The notes under the pieces are model-generated. The model was not told the origin of the DNA and did no database searches. It was given only the letters and a program-made list of their open reading frames with translations. The position numbers and the translations under genes were made by a program. Source: Poa pratensis (Eukaryota; Streptophyta; Magnoliopsida; Poales; Poaceae). From it: a stretch of 64,000 bases of DNA. The first letter of the stretch is position 1. Each line of letters opens with the position of its first letter. Location of the stretch: contig CAMZMU010000034.1 in assembly GCA_947311845.1 (NCBI GenBank), positions 88,128,608 to 88,192,607 on the forward strand, in the 5' to 3' direction. Shown here in pieces: positions 11,773 through 21,642 of this stretch.

Positions 11773-13401
11773 ATGAGTACTCCTGAGAACACTAAGTTGT
11801 GTGATTTCACTAGCACGAACAACAATGATTTCATATGCACACCTATTGCTCCACCTGCTGCTTCAGCAGAATTTTATGAAATTAAACCTGCACTTTTAAA
11901 TCTTGTTATGAAAGAGCAATTTTCTGGTGTTAGTACTGATGATGCTGCTGTTCACCTTAATAACTTTGTTGAACTTTGTGAAATGCAAAAGCTCAAGGAA
12001 GTAGATGGTGATATTATTAAACTGAAACTTTTTCCTTTCTCCTTGAGAGGACGTGCTAAAGAATGGTTGCTATCTTTGCCTAGAAATAGTATTGATTCAT
12101 GGACTAAATGCAAAGATGCTTTTATTGGAAAATATTATCCTCCTGCTAAGATTATTTCTTTGAGAAGTAGCATAATGAATTTTAAGCAATTTGATAATGA
12201 ACATGTTGCTCAAGCATGGGAGAGAATGAAATCATTGGTTAAAAATTGTCCCACTCATGGACTGACTACTTGGATGATCATCCAAACCTTCTATGCAGGA
12301 TTAAATTTTTCTTCGAGGAATTTATTGGATTCGGCCGCTGGAGGTACCTTTATGTCCATCACTTTGGGTGCTGCAACAAAGCTTCTTGATGATATGATGA
12401 TTAATTATTCTGAGTGGCACACCGAGAGAGCTCCAACAGGTAAGAAGGTAAATTCTGTTGAGGAAACCTCCTCCTTGAGTGCCAAAATTGATACTATTAT
12501 GTCTATGCTTGCAAATGGTCAAACACATGTTGATCCAAATAATGTTCCTTTAGCTTCTTTGGTTGCTCAAGAAGAGCATGTTGATGTGAACTTCATTAAA
12601 AATAATAATTTCAACAACAATGCTTATAGGAATAATTTTGGTAATAGCAATTATAGGCCCTATCCTTCTAATAGTGGCAATGGTTATGGAAATTCCTATA
12701 GTAACTCCTACAATAATAATAAGAGTGTACCCTCTGATCTTGAAGTTATGCTTAAGGATTTTATTAGTACACAAACTGCTTTCAATAAAACTGTTGAGGA
12801 GAAATTTGGGAAAATTGATGTGCTTTCCTCTAAAGTTGATAGTCTTGCTCTTGATGTTGACTTATTGAAACTAAAGAACATGCCTCATGATGTTAAAGAG
12901 AGCAAAACTCTCAATGCTATACAAGTTAAAATTGATAACAATGTGAGGATGTTAGCTGAATTGCATGCTAGATGGGAAAGAGAGGATGAAATTGCTAGAA
13001 AGAACAATATTGCTAGAGTTTATACTATTACTACTTCTGAAAATGCTTCAAACTCAAGTGTTAACAAACCTCCTACCATTAATGGCAAGATAGTTGGTGT
13101 TGGTAATGTTTCCACTTCTATTGCAAAATGTCCTAAATTGCCTGATAACTCTGAAACTGTCCTTGATAAAGATGCTGAAATTTCTAGCAATAAGGAAGAG
13201 AATAATTCCATTACTTTTGATGATAATGACTTTGATTTTGATGGTTGCAATATTTCTGAAGTAATTAAGTTCTTGCAAAAGCTAGCTAGAAGTCCTAATG
13301 CTAGTGCTATAAACATGGCTTTTACTAAACATATTACTAATGCTCTCATACAAGTTAGGGAAGAGAAATTAAACATGAAGCTTCTATCCCTAGGAAGTTA
13401 G
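11773..13401 (+). CDS. gag: Gag polyprotein (retrotrans_gag family)
   Basis: The ORF could open further upstream, but the likely start is the ATG at 11773 (MSTPENTK...), just past the leader. It gives 542 residues. Residues about 45-215 match the retrotransposon gag domain that forms the virus-like particle: note AAVHLNNFVELCEM, FPFSLRGRAKEWLLSLP and the WERMKSLV segment. Residues about 273-325 form a low-complexity stretch rich in Asn, Gly, Tyr and Ser; no CCHC zinc knuckle is visible, so RNA binding would have to use another surface. The C-terminal third is Ser/Lys/Asp-rich and of unclear role. The frame ends at 13401, where the downstream protease continues in another frame; related elements usually have gag and protease in one ORF. 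A one-base loss near 13370, in the A/T-rich codons after REEK, would explain the break. Confidence 0.85.
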   Translation: MSTPENTKLCDFTSTNNNDFICTPIAPPAASAEFYEIKPALLNLVMKEQFSGVSTDDAAVHLNNFVELCEMQKLKEVDGDIIKLKLFPFSLRGRAKEWLLSLPRNSIDSWTKCKDAFIGKYYPPAKIISLRSSIMNFKQFDNEHVAQAWERMKSLVKNCPTHGLTTWMIIQTFYAGLNFSSRNLLDSAAGGTFMSITLGAATKLLDDMMINYSEWHTERAPTGKKVNSVEETSSLSAKIDTIMSMLANGQTHVDPNNVPLASLVAQEEHVDVNFIKNNNFNNNAYRNNFGNSNYRPYPSNSGNGYGNSYSNSYNNNKSVPSDLEVMLKDFISTQTAFNKTVEEKFGKIDVLSSKVDSLALDVDLLKLKNMPHDVKESKTLNAIQVKIDNNVRMLAELHARWEREDEIARKNNIARVYTITTSENASNSSVNKPPTINGKIVGVGNVSTSIAKCPKLPDNSETVLDKDAEISSNKEENNSITFDDNDFDFDGCNISEVIKFLQKLARSPNASAINMAFTKHITNALIQVREEKLNMKLLSLGS

Positions 13402-13865
13402 AAGATGGTTGGGAGCCCATCATTAAATTGAAATTGAATGACTTTGATTGCAATGCTTTGTGTGACCTTGGTGCTAGTATTTCTGTTATGCCTAAAAGAT
13501 TATATGATATGCTTGATTTAGCACCTTTGGAAAATTGTTACTTGGATGTTCACCTTGTTGATTCTACTATTAAAAAACCTTTGGGAAGAATTGATGATGT
13601 TCTTATCATGGTTAACAACAATTATGTCCCCGTTGATTTTATTGTCTTGGATATTGAGTGCAATCCATCATGCCCTATTGTGTTGGGAAGACCTTTTCTT
13701 AGGACTGTAGGTGCTATTATTGATATGAAAGAAGGGAATATAAAATATCAATTTCCTCTCAAGAAAGGTATGGAACACTTTCCTAGGAAGAAGATTAAGC
13801 CACCTTATGATTCTATTGTTCGAACAAATTACAATGTTGATGCTTCTTCACTTGGTAATACTTGA
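13385..13865 (+). CDS. Retropepsin-like aspartic protease domain, frameshifted from gag
   Basis: The frame covers ...EDGWEPIIKLKLNDF, then the catalytic motif as CDLGASISVMP (in the D-[TSL]-G-A position), the flap region, and CPIVLGRPFLRT, the conserved second half of plant gypsy proteases. It ends at 13865 with a stop. An ATG at 13428 exists but lies inside the conserved region, so translation is more likely meant to continue from gag; the 1-nt offset near 13370 separates them. The enzyme would cleave the Gag precursor in the particle. DLGA instead of DTGA is seen in several plant gypsy lineages. No reverse transcriptase follows. Confidence 0.82.
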
Positions 13866-16488
13866 TGCATGCTTTGTGCCTAGCTAAAAGGCGTTAAAGA
13901 AAAGCGCTTATGGGAGGCAACCCATTTTATTTTTCTGCAATTTTTCTTTTATTGAGTCAAGGAGTTTGTTTACTTCTGTAGCAACTCCTTTGTATCTTTA
14001 TTTTCTCGCATTGTTGTGCCAAGAGTAGCCTCTAATGATAAGATGATGCTTAATTTTGATTGCTGCGCAGAAACAGATTTTTGCTGTTCACTGTACGAAA
14101 TTCCTAAAATCACCAGATTGTTAAAAATCTGAAATTTTTGTGCGTAATCTTTATGAATGTCTGAAACTTTCATTAGTTCAGAGTTTCTCGATCTGAGCGT
14201 CGTAAGTGCCTCGAAAAAATTCGTCTTTGCGGACTGTTCTGTTTTAGACAGATTATGCCTTTTTATTTTTGCATTCTCTCTTTTACTAGTGTTGAGTGAA
14301 ATTCTTTTTTGGGTGGAAGAGCTTCACATAACATCAGTGGCTGTAGCTAATGTTTAAAGTAACAAATCATATTGCGTCTTTACAGAACATGTGAATTTTT
14401 GATTATGCACTAACCCTCTAATGAGATCTACTTTGAGTTTGGTGTGACGGAAGTTTTCAAGGGTCAAGAGAGAAGGATGATATAATAGGATCAAGAAGAG
14501 TGAAGAGCTTAAGCTTGGGGAGGCTCCCATGGATCTCCCCAGCATATTTCAAGAAGACTCAAGCGTCTAAGCTTGGGGATGCCCAAGGCATCCCCTTCTT
14601 CATCGTCAAAATTATCAGGTCATCTCTAGTGAAACTATATTTTAATTCTTTCACATCATATGTGCTTTTCTTGGAGCGTCTGTGTGCTTTTATTTTCAGT
14701 ATTGCATTTTATTTTCAATAAAGCTTGACTGGACCCTAGCATTCTTGATTGGGAGAGAGACACGCTCCGCTTTTTCATGAGAATACTCCTATTCTTCACT
14801 TATATTTGTTGAGTATTCATATCTAGCGCTGTTCAGCTTTTAGCTCTTGTTTTCATGTATCTCTTGTCAGAGCTATTAGCTTTCTTTTGTAGAAAGTACT
14901 CTCTTGCTTCACTTATATTTGTTTGGAGAGTTGATGAAATAAATTGATTGGTGTTTGGTTGGTTCAGAAAATGTTGCATGTGGTAATTGGTATAAGGAAA
15001 AACTTGCTTAATCTTGTAGATCACTAAAATGGATAACTTGATGCTTGTCAATTGTTTTGAGTTAACAAGTAGATCATGATTAAATTGTGCATCACATGAG
15101 TTAAGCCTATTAGTGAAGAACTACCGTAAAGCTTGTTGAAAATTTGGTTTGCATCGGTGGTACCTCTAAGGTCTAGATATTTTCTAATAACAGGGTTTGG
15201 TTAACAAGGAAGACGGTATGAAGTCTTATAACGTTTGCAATATGTTTGTCATATAAAACTTGGTGTACGGGTTGATATTCTTGTTTGCTTACATAACCTT
15301 GCTAGCCTAAACTCTGTACTGAGAGGGAATGCTTCTCGTGCATCCAAATCCTTGAGCCAAAATCCATGCCATTTGTGTCCACCATAACTACCTATATGTG
15401 GTATTTCCTTGCCACTCCAAGTAAATTTTTCATGTGCTACCTTTAAATTATTCAAAATGTTATTATTCCCTTTTTGTGTCAATGTTTACTAGCTCATGAG
15501 GAATTAGTGTGGTTATTCTTTATTCTATTTGTCGAGTGGACTTTTACACCTGGACTAGTGGCATATACATCCGCTTATCCAATAACTTGCAAAAAGAGCT
15601 GGCAACGGGGTGCCCAGTCCCAATTAATTACAACTTTAACCAATTAATTCTCTTCACACTTTTGCCCTGATTCATCAGTAAGCAATGACAAACAGTGAAA
15701 TACCTGAATGTGTGTAAACCAAAGAGAAAGAGGGATGATCTGCCTTGCTGGTAGAAATAACGTCCTTCATGGGAGCCGCTCTTAAAAGTCCGTTCGACAG
15801 GTAGAATACTGTTCTCACCCGCTACCATTCGTTGACAATTAACAAACACCTCTCAAAAATAGATACTCCTCCATGGTATGTGATTGATGGAAGGCACCCG
15901 AGGATTCGGTTAGCCATGGCTTGTGTTAGCAAGGTTGGGAGGAGTATCAAATATTTTATGCAATCTCTATATGCTTTCAAAAACCTAAAAGCTCTAGCAC
16001 ATGATTTAATCCCTGCTTCCCTCTGCGAAGGGCCTTTCTTTTACTTTTATGTTGAGTCAGTTTTCCTATTCTTTCTGTCTTCCACAAGCAAACACTAGTG
16101 TCAACTTTGTTACAACATGCGTTATATGCAATGTATTGGACTTGTTATACTACTTTGTGTTGACAATATCCATGAGATAAATATGTTGAAAGTTGAAGCA
16201 AATGCTGAAACTAAATTCTTCCTTTGTGTTGATTAAATACCTTTTGTTAGAAACTATTGCTTTATGAGTTAACACTTATGCAAAACTGTTTGATGCTTGT
16301 CTCGAAAGTACTATTCATGAAAACGTTTAGCTTGTGTGATTCATTGTTTACTCATTATCTATTTGTAGCAAATTATAGACCATTGACTTGGATCACTTCA
16401 TTCATTTACATGTGCCTTGCAATATTATATGATCAAGATTATGATAGTAGCATGTCACCTCAAAAATTATTTTGTTTTTATCGTTTAC
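13866..16488 (+). other. Long non-coding 3' region of the retrotransposon
   Basis: This 2.6 kb between protease and 3' LTR has no RT, RNase H, integrase or other protein-like ORF; the short ORFs (such as 15832-16098) have no recognisable motif. It begins with ...AAGCGCTTATGGGAGGCAACCC shortly after the protease stop. It contains two stem-loops built on PPT-like sequence at 14511-14595 and ends in the stem-loop and PPT at 16489-16525. It may carry packaging or cis-acting RNA signals kept from an autonomous partner. Confidence 0.75.
14511..14595 (+). repeat. Twin stem-loops containing PPT-like AAGCTTGGGGA
   Basis: AAGCTTGGGGA occurs at 14511-14521 and 14569-14579, the same 11 nt as the true PPT region at 16512-16522. 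The first folds TGGGGAG (14516-14522) with CTCCCCA (14535-14541). The second folds GGGGATGCC (14575-14583) with GGCATCCCC (14587-14595) around a CAA loop. Confidence 0.75.
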
Positions 16489-16525
16489 CTACTCGAGGAC
16501 GAGTAGGAACTAAGCTTGGGGATGC
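16489..16525 (+). promoter_or_regulatory. Stem-loop plus polypurine tract before the 3' LTR
   Basis: CTACTCG-AGGA-CGAGTAG (16489-16506) is a perfect 7-bp stem with a 4-nt loop. It is followed by 19 nt (containing AAGCTTGGGGATGC) up to the LTR start at 16526. The G-rich end would be the plus-strand primer. An equivalent structure with compensating changes lies at 58778-58816. Confidence 0.8.
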
Positions 16526-18108
16526 TGATACGTCTCAAACGTATCTATAATTTTTGATGTTCCATGCTTGTTTTATACCAATTGCTACATGTTTTGCATC
16601 TACTTTATATCACTTTTATACATTTTTTGGGACTAACCTATTAACAAGATGCCGAAGTGCCAGTTCCTGTTTTCTGCTGTTTTTGTATTCCAGAAAAGCT
16701 AGTCTGGAAATATTCTCGGAATTGGACGAAACTACACGGGGGTCCCTATTTTCCAGAACCACTGACGGAGCAAAGAGCAGGAGAGGGCCACGGGCCCCAC
16801 ACGCCAGGGCGCGGGCCCCCCTCTGCCGCGCCCTGGGGTGGTGTGGGCCCCTCGGGGGTCTCCAGCCGCCGCCCTTTCGCCTACTTATTCCCCCCGACGC
16901 GAAAACCCTAAGTACCTGAGCAAATATCCACGAAAAGTTCCAGAGACGCCGCCGTCGTCAACCCTAGCTCGGGAGGGTTCAGAACCTCTTCCCGGCACCC
17001 TGCCGGAGAGGGGAATCGTCACCGGAGGCTTCTACATCGCCATGCCTGCCTCCGGAGTGATGCGTGAGTAGTTCATCCTTGGACTACGGGTCCATAGCAG
17101 TAGCTAGATGGTTGTCTCTCCACTTTGTGCCATCATGTTTAGATCTTGTGAGCTGCCCTACATGATCAAGATCATATTATTGTAATGCTACATGTTGTGT
17201 TTGCTGGGATCCGATGAATATTGAATATTATGTCAAGTTGATTATCAATCTATCTTATATGTTATTTAAGATCTTGCATGCTTTCCGTTACTCGTAGATG
17301 CTTTGGCCAAGTAGATGCTTGTAACTCCAAGAGAGAGTATTTATGCTAGATAGTGGGTTCATGTCTCCGTTTAACCTGGGACAGTGACAGAAAGTTCTAA
17401 GGTTGTGGATGTGCTGTTGCCACTAGGGATAACCTAACGATGCTATGTCCACGGACATATGTGTTTGTTTACATTACGCACTTTACTTAATGCAATTATC
17501 CGTTGCTTGCAACTTAATACCAAGGGGACTCGGATGACAACCCGGCGGTGGATTATTAGTCATAGATGCTGTTGGATAACGATCTATGTATTATGTCGTA
17601 ATGCCCAATTAAATATCATAGTAGTCAACATGTCATGTATATGCATTGTCATGCGCTCACTATTCGTCAATTGCCCAGCTGTAATTTGTTCACCCAACAT
17701 GTTAGTTATCTTTTATGGAGAGACACCACTAGTGAACTGTGGACCCCGGTCCATTCTTTTACACTGATTAAACAACCACAAACTGCAAACTGTTCCTTTT
17801 TCATTCTCTGCAATTTAATACTCATTTTCCACACCATACGTTTAATCCTTTGTTTTCAGCAAGCCAGTGAGATTGACAACCTCACTGTTTCGTTGGGGCA
17901 AAGTAGTTTGATTGTGTTGTGTGCAGATTCCACGTCAACAGTCCAGACTCCCTCAACACTATTTTTCTGGCGCCGTTGACAACCTTCTGAAGAGTTGCTG
18001 CTCCTACTGGTTCGATAACCTTGGTTTCTTTCTGAGGGAAAACTTGCTGCTGACTACATCATACCTTCCTCTTGGGGTCTCCCAACGAACGTGTGTTTCA
18101 CGTCATCA
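16526..18108 (+). repeat. 3' LTR
   Basis: The 1583-bp LTR has the same termini as the 5' LTR and is followed by the target duplication GCTAC (18109-18113). Its GC-rich segment (about 16751-16862) resembles the solo LTR at 53349 more than its own 5' partner. Outside it, only isolated one-base differences from the 5' LTR are visible. Confidence 0.95.
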
Positions 18109-18113
18109 GCTAC

Positions 18114-18644
18114 ATCATTTAACTTAGAATTGTTTTGATGAAGTTCCAAGATTTCAATGTGGATCAATTTAGTGATTCGAATTGATTATGATGTTTTGCA
18201 TAGAAGACTAAAGTATTATATTGGCGGTTGGTTCCACAAACAAGTCCAAAATCTTGTAACTGTCTTGAACTAGGGAACTAACTGACAACAATCTTATACT
18301 TGCAACAATTTTTTATACTTCCCCTTTTTAGCTTTTTTCTTTATTTGTATTTAATAGATGTATTTAATGTGTTGACTCCCTCATTTTAGTTTTTATTAGT
18401 ATATATTAAAGTCGTAAAAATATTTTATATTTTGGAACTAAGTGAGTTCAACATAATAGAGATATTGTTGCTCAAAAATTTGGTTTAAAGTTCTTATAGA
18501 AACACGGGTGCATCTTATTGATGGGAATGGAGGGAATACTACTTTTTAGTGTATCTAACCCGTATATTTGTTAATTGATTGATAAATTAGACTACGAGGT
18601 ACCTTATGAAGAAAAGGACGACTACCTTCTAGTAATTTAAAGAA
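18114..18644. other. Short intergenic stretch with dispersed repeat copy 2
   Basis: It continues the pre-insertion sequence to the left of 9992. At 18449-18590 it contains the second copy of the repeat found at 7975-8119. No gene is seen. Confidence 0.55.
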
Positions 18645-19892
18645 GGTTAACATGACACGAAATTCCACAGTTCCATAATTTTTTCTTTGGAAAACAGATG
18701 CTATACAAGTCTGAAGTTCAGACCGGATCTCAGTTTGACTCCGGAGGCGATCACCGTGACCGTGATCTCGTCGGATGAACCCTCCCATTCGTCGCCGCCT
18801 TCGGGTGGCTGGCCGGGATCGGAGCTCTCGTACGCAGGCACGGCTATGGGCGGTCGGTTTTGGTGCCTCTCGGCATCGGAGACCTAGGATGAGGAGACGG
18901 AAGAGGAGAACCATGAGGAAGCTGCGGTGGTGGATGGCCACAAGTACATGGCGGCCTCATTTGAAGACGAGTGCAAGACGCCAATGGCTGTTCAGAGAAG
19001 ATCGTCGTCCTCGCCAGCATCGAAGATGGAGCGAAGAATTGAGAAACGGCGACAATAGAGGTTAGCGGCGATGACACTTTCTTCAGTTTTGTTTCGTGAT
19101 GCAGGTTCACCGTGGCATCAAGGAGGCTTCGAGCACCAAAGTTGCCGGTGATGCCGCCCTCTTTCTTCGTGGAGGAGATGGACTTCGGGCATTGGATCAA
19201 GGTCTGCCGGCGCCGTCGATCTTCGAGGCCATCGCCGGTAAGTGCGTCGAGGTTCCGATCTGGTTTCCTGATCCAAAATTCAAAATCCAAAGCGACTGGG
19301 TACGGTGGGCATCGGCCCGGCCAAGCCCGGTCTGCATGAAAGCCCAAGGATCGATTTGGGCTCGGGTGTGCGTGGAAAAAATAAGAAAACACCCAAACCT
19401 AATCCTAATACGGCTGGAGTTGGTCTCCGTTGTATCCTAGGATTATTGTGGAAAAACATCGACTGACGCTGCCGATCTCGATCGCTCGCTCACGATGGCG
19501 AGCTGTGGTGGTCACTAGTACAGAACGACACATCGGATACCCCTCTATGGAAACGGCAGGCGTTAGGCGACGGAGAATCGTGCTTTCCGCGCGGCCAGTG
19601 CATACAAAGCTGACCTGGGCCGCGGCTGGCCCGTCAACATAGGTAACGGAGAAAGTATTAACTCCGTTACCCATAGTATTGGCAACGGTCTTAATTCTGG
19701 CTCCGTTTCCGATATGTGCCTCTATAGCAACGGAGACTTTTGGTTGTCTGTTTCCAACGTGAGGCGAGTAAATGCCATGGCGTAGTGGCACCGCCCACTA
19801 CTCCTTGAAAACCCCAATCCTTGCTAGCTCAAGACGCCACCGAATCTGCTCTCTCTCTCTCGCTCGCTCGCTCCCTCCTACTGATTAGCGAA

Positions 19893-20285
19893 GATGCCTC
19901 GCAGCAACGACACACAGGAGCACACTGAGTCGCCACGGGACAGTCCCCCGTCAGCGGCGAGTCCGTTGAAGGACCGACGCCGGAGACGAGCGACGACGAA
20001 TACGCCAACTTCCATGATCCCACCTTGATGCTGGGCCCGCCGAAGGTTGATTCTGATGACGAGTCAACCGAAGAGGAGAAAGAGGAGGAGGAGGAGGACG
20101 ACGAGGAGGACGAGGCGGAGGCGCCGGTCCCGAAGAAGGGAGCCCCGGCGACGGAGAAGAAAGCCGCCGCCACCGCCTCCGATATGCTGCCGCCGCCGCC
20201 ACCACCTCCAATGGCCCCCTATAAGCGAGGCCGTGAGAAGGACGAGGATTGCGCGGAAGCAGGGCGCAAGAAAAACAAGAAGTAG
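19893..20285 (+). pseudogene. Acidic/proline-rich ORF inside the CACTA element
   Basis: An ATG at 19893 starts MPRSNDTQEHTESPRDS, and the reading then passes, with a one-base frame change near 19965, into ETSDDEYANFHDPT. The remainder has a long Glu/Asp run (about 20050-20120), an eight-proline run and a basic end (RKKNKK, stop 20283-20285). Low-complexity composition dominates. It has no transposase DDE domain; it may be a relic of the N-terminal part of an element-encoded protein, but I do not recognise it. A 3' AT-rich region follows. Confidence 0.45.
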
Positions 20286-20838
20286 CTAGTAGTAGTTCTA
20301 TAAGTTCTCCAACTGTAATTTACTTTATTATTATTAATATGTACTGCGTATGTAATGTAGTAATCACTAATATTAATATAAGTATCCTATAAGTGGTTTT
20401 CTCCATATAGTAGAGATTAGGAAAATATTATTCCAGAGAGTAGAAGAAATTCCACAGAGTGGGCGCGTAGGTCCCACACCTCAGTGGAAGAAACACAAAG
20501 GAAACGGTCCTTCTAAAGAACCGTTTCCTATGTTTTACCTATATATATGGGCGTACAGAGCAAAACCTAACACTCGTTTCCTCACTCTGTCCCAGTATGC
20601 TAGATCTATTCGTGGCGGCGCCTCCTGGCGTTGCGGCCATTGCCGGCGCCGTGGCGGCGCCGTCTCCGCCCAGACGACGGCTATCACGGCGAGGTGTTCG
20701 CCATGTCCCCCGACACGGCGAGGTCTTCGCCATCTCGCCCGACACGGCGAGGTCGTCGCTCTGTCCGCTTCCTCTGCCTCCACCACTTCCGGATCTGCTA
20801 GATCGATCCAACGGCGACGTGAAGAAGGTATCAGATCC

Positions 20839-21240
20839 ACATCCGGTAGTTCTATCTAGATCATTTCTTGATGTAGTTAACTTGCCTATTGTGCACTTGC
20901 AACTAGTTGTAGTTTAGCTTACTTGTTGATAGTAGTTCAGTTCACATCCGGTAGTTCTATCTAGATCATTTCTTGATGTAGTTAACTTTCCTATTGTGCA
21001 CTTGCAACTAGTTGTAGTTTAGCTAACTTGTTGAAAGTAGTTCAGTTCACATCCGGTAGTTCTATCTAAATCATTTCTTGATGTAGTTAACTTGCCTATT
21101 GTGCACTTGCAACTAGTTGTAGTTTAGCTAACTTGTTGAAAGTAGTTCAGTTCACATCCGGTAGTTCTATCTAGATCATTTCTTGATGTAGTTAACTTGT
21201 CTATTGTGCACTTGCAACCGGTTGTAGTTTAGCTAACTAG
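20839..21240 (+). repeat. 105-bp tandem repeat, about 3.8 copies
   Basis: Units starting ATCCGGTAGTTCTATCTA begin at 20841, 20946, 21051 and 21156, exactly 105 bp apart and nearly identical. They lie inside the CACTA element. Confidence 0.93.
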
Positions 21241-21261
21241 TCCATGTGAAAACAGGAGTCT

Positions 21262-21642
21262 ATTTCGGTGACACTGCATAAAAAAGTCGGAGACACAGAA
21301 CAAACAACGAACATTACTCAAGAGAGTAGTGTTTGTTGACTTTCCCATAATGTCCTCCAATTATATACACAGATCAGTACACACTATATACTACTGTATA
21401 CTTCATATTATTGTGTTAAATTGTTTGTTCTATCTAGTAGTGTCAGAACTAACATAAATCCTTATTTACATTTAGGGATATCAAGCTGTTCCCTTTCAAA
21501 CTCCACCATACATATCCACCGTCGCTATTGTGACGTTTTGGTACACTGCATAAAATACTTTTTTAAGTAAGAGTGTTTTATACAGTGTCGCCGAAATGTC
21601 ACATCGTGACGTATTAGATTAGATTTCGGTGACACTGCATAA
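21262..21642. repeat. Foldback structure inside the CACTA element
   Basis: TTTCGGTGACACTGCATAAA (from 21262) returns inverted at about 21578-21597 and again direct at 21624. Within it, about 21527-21606 also folds on itself (GTGACGTTTTGG... with ...CCGAAATGTCAC). It may be a small MITE nested in the CACTA element. Confidence 0.6.

Larger units (their letters stand above)
9997..18108 (+). mobile_element. Complete non-autonomous Ty3/gypsy-type LTR retrotransposon (gag-protease only)
   Basis: The two LTRs (9997-11564 and 16526-18108) begin TGATACGTC and end CGTCATCA. They are flanked by a perfect 5-bp target duplication GCTAC (9992-9996, 18109-18113). A primer-binding site for tRNA-Asp follows the 5' LTR and a polypurine tract precedes the 3' LTR. 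The 4.96-kb interior encodes gag and an aspartic protease and then has about 2.6 kb without coding potential. No reverse transcriptase, RNase H or integrase is present, so mobility would depend on an autonomous partner. The LTRs are nearly identical outside one GC-rich segment, so insertion looks recent. Two solo LTRs of the same family are in the window (1261, 53349). I recognise the LTR type as common in Pooideae genomes but do not assign a family name. Confidence 0.95.

Noticed and set aside
20025..20285. Acidic ORF as a host nuclear protein
   Set aside because: It lies inside the CACTA element, is low-complexity and has a frame change.
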